Shown: piece after piece, positions 14,581 through 14,974 of the stretch | Position numbering within the stretch: position 1 is the first letter of the stretch | Layout of the letters: each line of letters starts with the position of its first letter | Origin: Geminicoccaceae bacterium | Lineage (GTDB): Bacteria; Pseudomonadota; Alphaproteobacteria; Geminicoccales; Geminicoccaceae | Direction of reading: 5' to 3' | DNA length: 14,974 nt | Assembly (NCBI GenBank): GCA_030824835.1 | Contig: JAPJRA010000029.1 | Coordinates: 1-14,974, forward strand | Notes under the pieces: generated by a model | Database searches by the model: none | Told to the model about the DNA's origin: nothing | Seen by the model: the letters and a program-made list of their open reading frames with translations, nothing else | Position numbers and translations under genes: made by a program

Positions 14581-14974
14581 TTACGCGGCCACGGACATTG
14601 GGCCGATCTGATCGGCGCGGACTTGAGCGGGCGTCTGGTAGCCGTGCCGCTCGAGGATCCAGCTCTGGTTGTAGGTCCGCTTGAACGCGATAAGTGCCAG
14701 GCGGGTTCCTCGACGGTCGCGAAGCGGCAGACCGACAGCAAGTTCTCCTTCAGGGTCCGAATGAAGCGCTCGGCGCAGCCGTTACCCTCGGGCTCCCGCA
14801 CGAACACCGGCGAGCTTTTGATGCCGAGGAAGCGGATCTCACGCTGAAAGTGGTGGCTCACGTACTGGGAGCCGTGATCGTGGCGAAGGGTGAGGCCGTG
14901 GGCGATGTCCTTGGCGAAGGCCGAAGCGCTCGCGCACGCCCTGACGGATCGGCTCGAGTGCCTCGAAGCGATCG
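14581..14974 (-). pseudogene. Frameshifted, partial DDE transposase (integrase core)
   Basis: The reading from the right edge gives DRFEALEPIRQGVRERFG, then changes frame at about 14919-14923 to give FAKDIAHGLTLRHDHGSQY and FVREPEGNGCAERFIRTLKE. It changes frame again at about 14700-14710 to give LALIAFKRTYNQSWILERHG and QTPAQVRADQIGP, ending at TAA 14583-14581. Joined together these are a normal C-terminal integrase core: RHDHGSQY holds the second catalytic aspartate and the NGCAERF segment holds the glutamate. The first shift is best explained by loss of two bases and the second by loss of one, so no full transposase is made. The N-terminal part is outside the window. Confidence 0.85.

Larger units (their letters stand above)
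14519..14974 (-). mobile_element. Insertion-sequence remnant, IS3/IS481-like, end and part of transposase
   Basis: A tandem pair of 26-base units marks the left end, directly after the ELM1-like stop, and a degraded DDE transposase on the minus strand continues to the window edge. The combination identifies an IS copy that is no longer active as read. The other end and any target-site duplication lie outside the window, so the family is assigned only from transposase resemblance. Confidence 0.8.

Noticed and set aside
13866..14861. A 331-codon minus-strand frame joining transposase sequence with sequence antisense to the ELM1-like gene
   Set aside because: Only the first part is transposase. 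After the frameshift near 14705 it leaves the transposase frame and reads through the repeat and the antisense strand of a real gene.

Overview
The window is high-GC DNA from what looks like an alphaproteobacterium. The protein families (very large NAD-glutamate dehydrogenase, ccmABC, an ELM1-like protein, a Zur with a CxxC pair at each end of its metal domain) fit a Rhodospirillales-type genome. This placement is an inference from protein resemblance only. I see no rRNA, tRNA or CRISPR array.

Left part, all on the minus strand and read from right to left: an orphan protein resembling a PD-(D/E)XK restriction-endonuclease fold (3079-3957), a PaaK-like acyl-CoA ligase/adenylate-forming protein (1783-3024), then the cytochrome c maturation haem-handling genes ccmA (1161-1736, probably starting further upstream), ccmB (489-1154) and ccmC (cut by the window edge at base 1). 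Spacing suggests one transcription unit, although ccmB and ccmC are separated by about 120 bases that look like a small degenerate intergenic repeat.

Centre: after a gene-poor stretch (3958-4396) come a small SAM-dependent phospholipid-methyltransferase-like gene (4397-4978) and a 1,627-residue NAD-glutamate dehydrogenase (5165-10048), both on the minus strand. Divergent from the dehydrogenase is a class IV aminotransferase-family protein (10240-11166) that lacks the PLP lysine and has only one lysine in its whole length. A small VOC/glyoxalase-fold protein (11314-11727) follows.

Right part: zur (minus, 11744-12235) runs convergent to the VOC gene and divergent from a Crp/Fnr-type regulator (12678-13373). 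The 442-base region between zur and the regulator holds strong dyads and TGTGA/TCACA half-sites. An ELM1-like gene (13431-14516) follows the regulator. Two bases after its stop begins an insertion-sequence remnant: a 26-base tandem repeat pair at its end and a transposase broken by two frameshifts, running off the right edge.

No complete new defence or mobile system is visible. The strongest oddities are two proteins whose fold signatures persist while the expected catalytic residues are gone (the aminotransferase and the nuclease-like protein), the missing normal start codon of ccmA, and the doubled IS end.
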